This document shows, one piece after another, positions 1 through 5,844 of a stretch of 5,844 bases of DNA (its first letter is position 1; each line of letters begins with the position of its first letter). The notes under the pieces were generated by a model. The model worked only from the letters and a program-made list of their open reading frames with translations, had not been told where the DNA came from and did not search any database. Source of the stretch: Flavobacteriales bacterium UBA3442 (lineage in GTDB: Bacteria > Bacteroidota > Bacteroidia > Flavobacteriales > Schleiferiaceae); contig DFSH01000029.1 of NCBI GenBank assembly GCA_002378565.1, positions 7,413-13,256 of the forward strand. Direction: 5' to 3'. The position numbers were made by a program, and so were the translations under genes.

Positions 1-233
1 CAAACCTGAGCATAGGTTGGGTTTTCAATAAATCCACCTGTGTATCCAACAGTGGTTGAGATCACACCATCAATTTGCTTGAGAAAATAGTCCGTCCCCC
101 AAAAACATCCACTTGCTAGTATTGCTGTCTCCATATCTGCTGGTGAAGTTAAAGAAATTGTTGAGTTATTATTCTGACCACTGCATGATGCTGAAAGCAA
201 AGCAATGAGTGAAAAAAATAGCATTTTTTTCAT
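1..233 (-). CDS. msrA: Peptide-methionine (S)-S-oxide reductase MsrA, lipoprotein form (5' part only)
   Basis: MsrA reduces methionine-S-sulfoxide in proteins back to methionine. The window holds only the first 77 codons; the rest lies beyond the left edge. The N-terminus starts MKKM, followed by a hydrophobic stretch (about residues 5-15) and Cys17 in the context LLSASCSG. This is a loose lipobox, so the protein is probably a lipoprotein acting in the periplasm. After a polar linker the catalytic domain begins with the family hallmark GCFWG at residues 42-46, where Cys43 is the nucleophile, then the conserved GYTGG at 63-67 followed by NPTY. ATG 233 is chosen because it lies just 2 nt after the stop of the upstream dioxygenase gene and gives the full signal; ATG 224 is a possible alternative. 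Placement suggests co-transcription, perhaps translational coupling, with the sulfur operon. The start of the gene looks more AT-rich than its neighbours. A C-terminal MsrB fusion cannot be excluded because the end is missing. Confidence 0.92.
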   Translation of the reverse strand, partial: MKKMLFFSLIALLSASCSGQNNNSTISLTSPADMETAILASGCFWGTDYFLKQIDGVISTTVGYTGGFIENPTYAQV

Positions 234-235
234 GA

Positions 236-1681
236 TTATACATTGATGCCATTGTCGCCTCCTGATCCGCTAGGACAATTGTAAGCCGACATCGGAACAC
301 CCTTCATTTCCTTGATGGCATTGAAGCCCCCAATAACATCCATGATATGGTGGTGGCCGTTGGCCTTGATGATGGATGCGAATACCATGCTTCGGTAGCC
401 ACCAGCACAATGAATGATCAATGGCTTTTTAGCAGTGGCCTTTGGTAGCTCCTTGATGCGTGTTGAGATGGCATCAAGGGGCAAGGAGTTCACATCAAGG
501 ATATGCTCTGCCTGGTACTCGCCCAATGCGCGGACATCCAAGATTTGTGCTTTGCTGTCTGCGTAGTTGCTTTCCAGGACGTCTGCCGTGATGCGTTGAA
601 TCTTGTCTGTAGGCATTTTAGCCTTGGTCCACGCCTTCAGGCCTCCGTGCAAGTAGCCAAGGACATTGTCAAAGCCAACGCGGGCCAATCGCATAATCAT
701 TTCAGTCTCACGCCCTTCCGGTGCAATGAGGATGAGGACCTTGTCCATGGGGACCAACGCGCCAACCCATGGAGCGAATTGCCCATCAAGACCAATGTTC
801 ATGCTGCCAGGTACATGCTGCCCGGCAAAGACCTGTGGGTCTCGGCCATCAAGAATCAAGGCATCCTTGTGTTCAAGAACAGCTTCTGGGTTCAACGCGT
901 TGTTGGCATTCAATGCCACGGATGCGTAGCCATCGATGGCAGACTTGTTCATGCCAACATTCATCCCAAAGTATTGAGGTGGGGCAGCGATGCCATCAAT
1001 CAATTCTACAACGAACTCCTCTTTGGTCATGTCAGAACGCAACGCGTAATTGCTTTCAAGTTGTTCGCCAAGCGTTCCAACGGTTTCCTTGCTCATGTTT
1101 TTGCCACAAGCAGAGCCTGCACCATGACCGGGGTAAACAATGACCTCAGGTTCCAGGGTCATGATTTTTTCGCGCAATGAGTCAAATAGGATGCCTGCCA
1201 ATTGTTCCATGGTTGTGTCAGCTGCTTTTTGTGCCAAATCAGGTCGACCCACATCACCCAGGAAGAGGGTGTCTCCAGAAAATAGGGCATGGTCTTTATC
1301 GTCTGCATCCCTAAGGATATAGCATGTGGACTCCATGGTGTGTCCCGGGGTGTGCGTAACCTTGAAACTGATGTCACCCAAGGGCAGGATCTCTCCATCT
1401 TCTGCCACTTTGCAAGGGAAGTTAGGGTTGGCTGTCGGGCCAAACACAATGGTGGCACCTGAAGCCTCTGCCAGGGCGTGGTGCCCGGACACAAAGTCTG
1501 CGTGAAAATGGGTTTCCATGACATACTTGATGGTCACACCCATGTCCTTTGCCCGCTGCAGGTATGGCGCAGGGTCGCGCAATGGGTCAATGACAGCTGC
1601 TTCACCATTGGATGCAATGAAGTAGGCGCCTTGAGCCAGGCATTTGGTGTAAATCTGTTCGATGTTCATCTTGTTGCTCAT
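236..1681 (-). CDS. CstB-like persulfide dioxygenase / rhodanese fusion (MBL fold, pseudo-rhodanese, rhodanese)
   Basis: A 481-residue cytoplasmic protein that should oxidise low-molecular-weight persulfides with O2 and pass sulfane sulfur through its rhodanese domain, yielding sulfite/thiosulfate. Residues 5-200 are an ETHE1-type metallo-beta-lactamase domain: THFHAD (H58, H60, D62), PGHT with H114, SGDTLF with D137, and YPGHGAGS with H186. By analogy with ETHE1, H58, H114 and D137 are the likely Fe(II) ligands. Residues about 262-357 form a first rhodanese fold (LDGRDP, VPGSMNI, HGGLKAW) whose active-site loop reads APEGRE, with no cysteine, so it is probably inactive. Residues about 366-465 form a second rhodanese with HCAGGYRS, catalytic Cys425. 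This order matches Staphylococcus aureus CstB. I place the start at ATG 1681, 4 nt after the TauE stop; ATG 1669 (MNIEQIY) is also plausible. The longest frame, from 1720, would overlap tauE and add a tail unlike the family. Confidence 0.93.
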   Translation of the reverse strand: MSNKMNIEQIYTKCLAQGAYFIASNGEAAVIDPLRDPAPYLQRAKDMGVTIKYVMETHFHADFVSGHHALAEASGATIVFGPTANPNFPCKVAEDGEILPLGDISFKVTHTPGHTMESTCYILRDADDKDHALFSGDTLFLGDVGRPDLAQKAADTTMEQLAGILFDSLREKIMTLEPEVIVYPGHGAGSACGKNMSKETVGTLGEQLESNYALRSDMTKEEFVVELIDGIAAPPQYFGMNVGMNKSAIDGYASVALNANNALNPEAVLEHKDALILDGRDPQVFAGQHVPGSMNIGLDGQFAPWVGALVPMDKVLILIAPEGRETEMIMRLARVGFDNVLGYLHGGLKAWTKAKMPTDKIQRITADVLESNYADSKAQILDVRALGEYQAEHILDVNSLPLDAISTRIKELPKATAKKPLIIHCAGGYRSMVFASIIKANGHHHIMDVIGGFNAIKEMKGVPMSAYNCPSGSGGDNGINV

Positions 1682-1685
1682 GGTT

Positions 1686-2492
1686 TCATAAAAAAGAGTA
1701 AGCGTTGAGTTCAAGGACAATGACCAAGCACCCCATGCTTAGCACAAAGATGCCAAATGCTTTTTTAAGTCGGTCAGTGTCCACATAGTTCGATAAATGG
1801 TTCCCAATAAGCATGCCAACCAAGGCAGCTGCAGTGACAGTGAGTAAGAGGTTCCAGTCCATAACCATGTGGCCCATGTCCCCGGTGAACCCCAAAAGGG
1901 ACTTGAATGCAATAATGGTCAGTGAGGTGCCAACGGCCACCTTCATGTTCAGTCCCGTGACGAGCACCAGGGCAGGGATGATAAGGAAGCCGCCACCTGC
2001 GCCAATCAACCCAGTTAACAAACCGATAACAGCTCCCTCAAACAATATAAAGGCCACTCGCTTGGCTCCAGAGACGGCGGGTTGATTGTTCTTGCTCTTC
2101 GGGTCTTTAATCATGCCACGGCCAGCCCATAGCATCATGATGGCAAAGAGTAGCATCAGGGCAGTTCCTTTGGTTAATGAAAAGTCGCCAAAGAGGATAA
2201 GTTCAGTAGGAATTGCAGGAAGAATCCAAGCCCTTGTGATGTAAACCATCAATACGGATGGCGCACCAAACCATAGTGCCACCTTGAAGTCGACAAGGCC
2301 TTGTTTTGCCTTTGGGATAATTGCGCCCGCGCTTGTGGCGCCAACAATGAAAAGGGAGTAGGCAGTTGCAGATACCGGGTCAATGCCAAACAAGTAGACC
2401 AAAACGGGAACCGTCAAGATGGAGCCACCACCACCCAACAAGCCAAGTGACAGGCCAATGGCCAGTGATGCGATGTATGCAAGAATGATCAT
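1686..2492 (-). CDS. TauE/SafE-family sulfite/sulfonate-type membrane transporter
   Basis: A 268-residue integral membrane protein of the TauE/SafE (DUF81) family, whose members are proposed to move sulfur oxyanions or organosulfur acids across the inner membrane. It shows the two family half-repeats, each with a glycine-rich loop followed by a Pro: GLLGGGGSILTVP near residues 17-29 and GLIGAGGGFLIIP near 161-173. Hydrophobic stretches near 1-20, 25-37, 43-60, 71-91, 108-124, 146-181, 186-202, 213-233 and 245-262 fit about eight transmembrane helices. A hydrophilic loop (about 128-144, DPKSKNNQ) separates the halves. Length is normal for the family. It is the first gene of the leftward operon, and its stop lies 4 nt before the start of the CstB-like gene. 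That pairing, also seen in the staphylococcal cst locus, suggests export of sulfite or thiosulfate made by the dioxygenase. Substrate and direction are inferred. The ATG has no obvious Shine-Dalgarno. Confidence 0.9.
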   Translation of the reverse strand: MIILAYIASLAIGLSLGLLGGGGSILTVPVLVYLFGIDPVSATAYSLFIVGATSAGAIIPKAKQGLVDFKVALWFGAPSVLMVYITRAWILPAIPTELILFGDFSLTKGTALMLLFAIMMLWAGRGMIKDPKSKNNQPAVSGAKRVAFILFEGAVIGLLTGLIGAGGGFLIIPALVLVTGLNMKVAVGTSLTIIAFKSLLGFTGDMGHMVMDWNLLLTVTAAALVGMLIGNHLSNYVDTDRLKKAFGIFVLSMGCLVIVLELNAYSFL

Positions 2493-2636
2493 GGGTGCAA
2501 AGGTCGTTGTTTGGATTCAGCAACAGCTATTAAGCCATCACCGCTTGATGATGATGGCATCAAAACACTTCAGGCTGATTGCAAAAGAAATCTGAGGTGA
2601 CTGGTATCATGCAGACTTCTGGTTGATATTTGTCTG
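2493..2636. promoter_or_regulatory. Divergent intergenic region between the two operons
   Basis: These 144 bp separate the outward-facing starts of the leftward sulfur operon and the rightward DUF6695/PLP operon, so they should contain promoters for both. I found no convincing pair of Bacteroidota-type -33 and -7 (TAnnTTTG) elements on either strand. The nearest match, GATATTTG at 2625-2632, lies too close to the ATG at 2637. The region contains one inverted repeat (listed separately). No small ORF or RNA gene is evident. Confidence 0.5.
2534..2558. repeat. Inverted repeat in the divergent promoter region
   Basis: GCCATCA at 2534-2540 and its exact reverse complement TGATGGC at 2552-2558 are separated by 11 nt. 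The arms start about 18 bp apart, slightly under two helical turns, which would suit either a small hairpin or a dimeric regulator site. It lies 42 nt upstream of the tauE start. The pairing does not extend beyond the 7 bp, and there is no T-run, so it is not a terminator. A 7-bp arm can arise by chance, so its function is unproven. Confidence 0.35.
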
Positions 2637-3665
2637 ATGATTACACCGAGTGCTGCCATCCCCTTAGCTTGGCCAGATATGTCAGTCCGAGCTGCAGAGT
2701 CTGTTTTTCATTGGTTGCGAAAAATGCGCATCATGAAAAATCAGAACATATTGGTGGGGCATGCAGCCATTTTGATTGCAGAAGGTGATTCATTGACCTA
2801 TTATGACTTTGGGAGGTACACCATTCCCGATGGCCAGGGCCGGGCACGCTGCGCATGGACGGACCCTAAGCTTCAGATGGAAACCAAGCCTCAATGGGAT
2901 GACCAAGGCAATTTGTGCAACATGGAAGCCATTGCATGGGAATTGGAGAGCATGGCTGAAGTAACCCATGGTGAGCACTCGTTGTACGCATCTATTTTAA
3001 ACGAAGTGGATGTGGTGAAGACCAGGGCCTATTGTACATCCATTATTGAGAGAGGCTACATGCCATACAATGGGCTGACCAAAAACACACACAACAATTG
3101 TGCTCGATTTGTTGCTAAGGCCATATTGGCTGGCCTTGAGCCAGGGAGCAAGATGTACAAGCGCTACAAGTGGCCCGTGAGCTTTGCACCTTCCCCGTAT
3201 TCCAATGTGGCCACAGCCATGCCCAATGGCAAGCATTTTCGCATGTTGAAGGGCAAGGGTAGTTGGCACCATGCGTCCTTGATGGAGCCTGTGTGGGATA
3301 TTTGCAGGAAGGCCTATACGTCTTTTTCCATCAGTCGGAGCAAGCAGTTGCCGTCAGATGCCGTCGTTACCTATTTGAAAGCAGCAGACGTCAATCCAGC
3401 AACGGTGCCCGAGTCGTCTGTCTACCTAGGCGGAACGGGTGAAGGGTGTTTTTACCATGCTGAGGTTGCTGGAGAGGCACTTAGCGTGACGCGATTCAGT
3501 TACAAGGGTGACAAAGATTACCAGGCAAATTATAAGGTTGATGAAAAAACATTGGAAGCGTTCAGGGCTGATGAATGCCATATTGTCCATGACAGCCATT
3601 TGGCATGGATTACCTTGCAATACCCTAAGACGGGTTCCCGCATCCGCTGTAGAAAAATCACTTAA
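2637..3665 (+). CDS. DUF6695-like protein, possible permuted papain-like (NlpC/P60-LRAT type) enzyme
   Basis: A 342-residue protein with no assigned function. From memory the pattern matches DUF6695: an N-terminal IPLAWPD (residues 8-14), then VGHAAILI (40-47), YYDFGRY (55-61), GRAR followed by TDP (about 68-77), THGEHSLYAS (110-119), NNCARF (153-158), APSPYSNV (about 191-198) and LGGTGEGCFY near residue 264. His42 within GHAA and Cys155 within NNCARF, in that order, resemble the circularly permuted catalytic pair of LRAT, YiiX and PPPDE papain-like enzymes. A cysteine hydrolase or acyltransferase activity is therefore possible. No signal peptide or membrane segment is seen, so it is probably cytoplasmic. 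I keep the first ATG (2637) because IPLAWPD upstream of GHAA belongs to the family pattern; ATGs at 2724 and 2733 would delete it. The gene ends 9 nt before the fold-type I PLP gene, suggesting one operon. Substrate unknown. Confidence 0.8.
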   Translation: MITPSAAIPLAWPDMSVRAAESVFHWLRKMRIMKNQNILVGHAAILIAEGDSLTYYDFGRYTIPDGQGRARCAWTDPKLQMETKPQWDDQGNLCNMEAIAWELESMAEVTHGEHSLYASILNEVDVVKTRAYCTSIIERGYMPYNGLTKNTHNNCARFVAKAILAGLEPGSKMYKRYKWPVSFAPSPYSNVATAMPNGKHFRMLKGKGSWHHASLMEPVWDICRKAYTSFSISRSKQLPSDAVVTYLKAADVNPATVPESSVYLGGTGEGCFYHAEVAGEALSVTRFSYKGDKDYQANYKVDEKTLEAFRADECHIVHDSHLAWITLQYPKTGSRIRCRKIT

Positions 3666-3674
3666 GAGCGACAC

Positions 3675-5066
3675 ATGTCACAATCATTGATAGACATCCT
3701 AACATCGGGATGCGACGAACGAATCTTTCTTACAGGCACTGAAAACAGGAACAAGTACCACCTTCAGCCCTTGATGTATGAGGGATTGATGCAGCGAGGT
3801 TCATGCACGTGTAGCCCCATGAATAAAGATGGTCATGAGGTGGCTGAGGCCTTCATGGAAGAAATTCAGGTTGGCAATTACCAAGAGGTAGTTGCTGAGC
3901 AGACCCGATCCTTGCAAAATTTATTGAAGCAGGATTACCTGGATCAATTCCAAGTCATGTATGGCCCCAGTGGCTCAGATGCCATGTACATTCCGTTGAT
4001 GTTTCAAGCGATCAGTCACCCAGGCGAGTCGATTGTCAACATTGTCACCAGCCCAGAGGAGTTAGGGTCAGGCTCAAAAGCTGCTGCTGAAGGCAAATAC
4101 TATGCAGGATGGAATCAAATGGGAGAGACCATTCCCTTGGGAGAGACCATCAAAGGTGCGCCTGAGGTAATCAACCATTTCATTGCTGCTAGAGACAAGG
4201 AGGGCAATGTGGCAGATCACAAGAAGGCCATACGGAAAATCATCAAGGACAACCTTGGTAAGCCCATCATTGGCAACCTTGTGTTCGGTAGTAAATCAGG
4301 AATCATGGATGATTTGAACATCATCGATGAATTCCCTGATGGGGTGATGTGGGTCGTGGATATGTGCCAATTCCGCGCTGATCGTCAATTGATTCATGAA
4401 CTGATCACCAAAGGGGTCATGCTAATGGTCACAGGCTCCAAATTCTTTCAAGCGCCGCCCTTTTGTGGCGCATTGCTGGTGCCTAAAACCATCACCTCTG
4501 CATTGTCATCTCTGGATGCCAGTCCGGCAGCGGTCTTTGGGAAGCTTTTCACCAAGTATGATTTTCCCCATTCACTGACGGGCATCCGTGAGCAATTGCC
4601 AGATTTCCAAAACTGGGGATTGCGCATGCGTTGGCAAATTGCCATCAAGGAAATGGAAGCCTACATGGCCATTCCCGCTTCTGCAACCAACGCCTGGATC
4701 CGACGATGGAATCGCGTGGTAGCTGGCCGTTTAGCCATGAGTGACACGTTTGAATTGATGCCAGACATGGAGTTGAGCAATGATTCCATCATTTCCTTCA
4801 TCATCAAAGCGAATGGCAGGGAACTTCTTAAGGATGAGCTAAAGGTGCTCTTTGATCAAATGGTAACAGAGGAGCATGAAGGGCTTGGTGATCATCACAA
4901 GGTGTTCATGGGTCAGCCTGTGACCTATGGTAAATCTGCGTTCATTCGATTGGCCTTAGGGTCATACTCGGTTCGCAAGCAAATGGAGAAAGGTAAATTT
5001 GATTTGCGCAATGATCTGCGCTTGGTTGACATCATTGAAGAGAAGGTCCTTACCTTGTTTGGATGA
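3675..5066 (+). CDS. Fold-type I PLP-dependent enzyme, aminotransferase class V-like, unknown reaction
   Basis: A 463-residue protein with the layout of a fold-type I PLP enzyme. YGPSGSDA at residues 96-103 is the likely phosphate-binding segment. VVDMCQFR at 227-234 contains the Asp (D229) expected to contact the pyridine nitrogen, with Q232 nearby. TGSKFF at 253-258 contains the probable Schiff-base lysine K256, followed by PPFCGALLVP. Near the C-terminus GQPV (413-416) and FIRLALG (423-429) resemble the small domain of class V enzymes, where an Arg (here R425) often binds the substrate carboxylate. The protein should be cytoplasmic. I cannot name the reaction: aminotransferase, lyase and decarboxylase all remain possible. 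Its five cysteines (13, 44, 46, 231, 264) all lie in the first 264 residues, two of them flanking the predicted cofactor site. It starts 9 nt after the DUF6695-like gene, and its stop overlaps the next start as ATGA, so the three genes are probably co-translated. Confidence 0.85.
   Translation: MSQSLIDILTSGCDERIFLTGTENRNKYHLQPLMYEGLMQRGSCTCSPMNKDGHEVAEAFMEEIQVGNYQEVVAEQTRSLQNLLKQDYLDQFQVMYGPSGSDAMYIPLMFQAISHPGESIVNIVTSPEELGSGSKAAAEGKYYAGWNQMGETIPLGETIKGAPEVINHFIAARDKEGNVADHKKAIRKIIKDNLGKPIIGNLVFGSKSGIMDDLNIIDEFPDGVMWVVDMCQFRADRQLIHELITKGVMLMVTGSKFFQAPPFCGALLVPKTITSALSSLDASPAAVFGKLFTKYDFPHSLTGIREQLPDFQNWGLRMRWQIAIKEMEAYMAIPASATNAWIRRWNRVVAGRLAMSDTFELMPDMELSNDSIISFIIKANGRELLKDELKVLFDQMVTEEHEGLGDHHKVFMGQPVTYGKSAFIRLALGSYSVRKQMEKGKFDLRNDLRLVDIIEEKVLTLFG
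4120..4150. repeat. 13-bp direct repeat inside the fold-type I PLP gene
   Basis: TGGGAGAGACCAT occurs at 4120-4132 and again at 4138-4150, a period of 18 nt. It is in frame and gives GET-I twice, as GETIPL then GETIKG (protein residues 150-161). It may be a small tandem duplication or coincidental family sequence. The reading frame is intact. Confidence 0.6.
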
Positions 5067-5844
5067 GTGATCACGCATTGCACTTGATTGAACAGTCACA
5101 ACGTGCCTACCAGGTAGCTGTGCACAGGGGATGGGTCAGTGACAAAGATTCTAGCTTGCTTTTTGTTGACTGGGATGCCCTTGAAGCGCGTTTAGCCCAT
5201 TTGTCCAAGGCCTTCGGTCACCCGCATGCGAATCACTGCGTGGCCATCAAAACCATGCCGCATCAGGCCGTTCTTAATCGCATGGTTGCATGGGGTTATG
5301 GACTGGAAGCAGCCTCCATGGAGGAGGTGTACCTGGCCGTTGAGGCAAAGGCTAAGCATATCATTTTTGATTCACCGGTTAAAAGGTCTCATGAAATCGA
5401 GGCATGTCAAGCCATTGGTGATCGCTTGCTGCTCAATGTCAACAGCTTGGAAGAGTTGGAGCGAATGCCTGAGCATCCAAGCTTCCAAATTGGCATTCGC
5501 ATCAATCCAGAGATGCAGGTGTCGGATGCGGCGCTATACCATGTGTCGGGGTTGGAATCCAAGTTTGGGGTGCCAATCTCTGATCGATCATCTATACTAC
5601 ATGCCATATTGAAGTATCCGGTGACTGCCTTGCATGTCCATTCCGGTTCATCCATGAGTGATTTAACGCAGGCTGTTCAAGCTGTGAACGCATTGATGGA
5701 ACTGGCAAAAGAGGCCAATGACTTCCTTGCTAAGGCAGGAAAATCAAGACGGATCACGGTCATTGACATGGGAGGTGGACTTTCACCTGAAGAGATCAAC
5801 AAAGGAGAGAGTTACATGCAGACCTATGCCAGCGCATTGAAGGC
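5063..5844 (+). CDS. Fold-type III PLP-dependent decarboxylase-like protein (LysA/ornithine decarboxylase group), 3' end missing
   Basis: The first 260 codons of an enzyme with the alanine racemase-like barrel used by diaminopimelate, ornithine and related amino-acid decarboxylases; the C-terminal beta domain lies past the right edge. Landmarks run in the family order: VAIKTMPH at residues 60-67 with the PLP lysine K63, GYGLEAASMEEV at 78-89, LLNVNSLEELE at 123-133, IRINPE at 145-150, ESKFGV at 165-170, LHVHSGSS at 190-197 and IDMGGGLSPEE at 234-244, the glycine loop that holds the cofactor phosphate. The Cys and substrate-specificity residues of the second domain cannot be read, so lysine, ornithine, carboxynorspermidine or a novel substrate remain open. 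The start ATG 5063 overlaps the preceding stop as ATGA, which points to translational coupling with the fold-type I enzyme and a shared pathway. The usual loop AVKAN is here AIKTM, a mild divergence from classic LysA. Confidence 0.88.
   Translation, partial: MSDHALHLIEQSQRAYQVAVHRGWVSDKDSSLLFVDWDALEARLAHLSKAFGHPHANHCVAIKTMPHQAVLNRMVAWGYGLEAASMEEVYLAVEAKAKHIIFDSPVKRSHEIEACQAIGDRLLLNVNSLEELERMPEHPSFQIGIRINPEMQVSDAALYHVSGLESKFGVPISDRSSILHAILKYPVTALHVHSGSSMSDLTQAVQAVNALMELAKEANDFLAKAGKSRRITVIDMGGGLSPEEINKGESYMQTYASALK

Noticed and set aside
503..1180. Open frame of 225 codons on the plus strand, opposite the CstB-like gene
   Set aside because: It lies wholly antisense to a gene with clear catalytic motifs, and its translation shows no domain pattern, so it is a shadow frame.
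1682..1720. Upstream ATG at 1720 giving the CstB-like protein 13 extra residues
   Set aside because: It would overlap the tauE gene by 35 nt and add a tail unlike the family, whose members start close to MxIEQIY.
2625..2632. GATATTTG resembling the Bacteroidota -7 element TAnnTTTG
   Set aside because: One mismatch, no good -33 partner, and it lies only 4 nt before the preferred ATG at 2637, so transcription would start inside the gene.
5226..5612. Open frame of 128 codons on the plus strand
   Set aside because: It is out of frame within the fold-type III PLP gene, whose own frame is open from 5063 to the edge and carries all the family motifs.
5407..5655. Minus-strand frame of 82 codons
   Set aside because: Antisense to the fold-type III PLP gene, with no recognisable domain or context.

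Overview
The window looks like a piece of a Bacteroidota genome, probably from Flavobacteriales or a relative. The grounds are the CstB-like metallo-beta-lactamase/rhodanese protein of the type common in that phylum, a DUF6695-type protein (a family I associate mainly with Bacteroidota, from memory), and starts with no clear Shine-Dalgarno sequence. This assignment rests on recognition of protein patterns, not on a search. Genes cover almost the whole window. I see no RNA genes, CRISPR array, insertion sequence or phage gene.

Left half (1-2492, minus strand): a tight three-gene operon read right to left. It encodes a TauE/SafE-family membrane protein, a three-domain persulfide dioxygenase/pseudo-rhodanese/rhodanese protein (CstB-like), and an MsrA methionine sulfoxide reductase with a lipoprotein-type signal, cut by the window edge. 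The gaps are 4 and 2 nt. Together they make a coherent sulfide/persulfide oxidation unit: the enzyme oxidises low-molecular-weight persulfide, the TauE-type carrier probably exports a sulfur oxyanion, and MsrA repairs oxidised methionine in the envelope.

Middle (2493-2636): a 144-bp divergent intergenic region with one 7-bp perfect inverted repeat. It should hold promoters for both operons, but I cannot place either with confidence.

Right half (2637-5844, plus strand): a second compact operon. It encodes a DUF6695-like protein with a His...Cys arrangement resembling permuted papain-like (NlpC/P60, LRAT) enzymes, then a fold-type I PLP enzyme of unknown reaction, then a fold-type III PLP enzyme of the diaminopimelate/ornithine decarboxylase group, cut by the right edge. 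The gap between the first two genes is 9 nt, and the last two overlap by ATGA. Two unrelated PLP folds plus a putative papain-like enzyme in one operon suggest an uncharacterised amino-acid-derived biosynthetic or modification pathway. This is the most interesting part of the window; the product is unknown.
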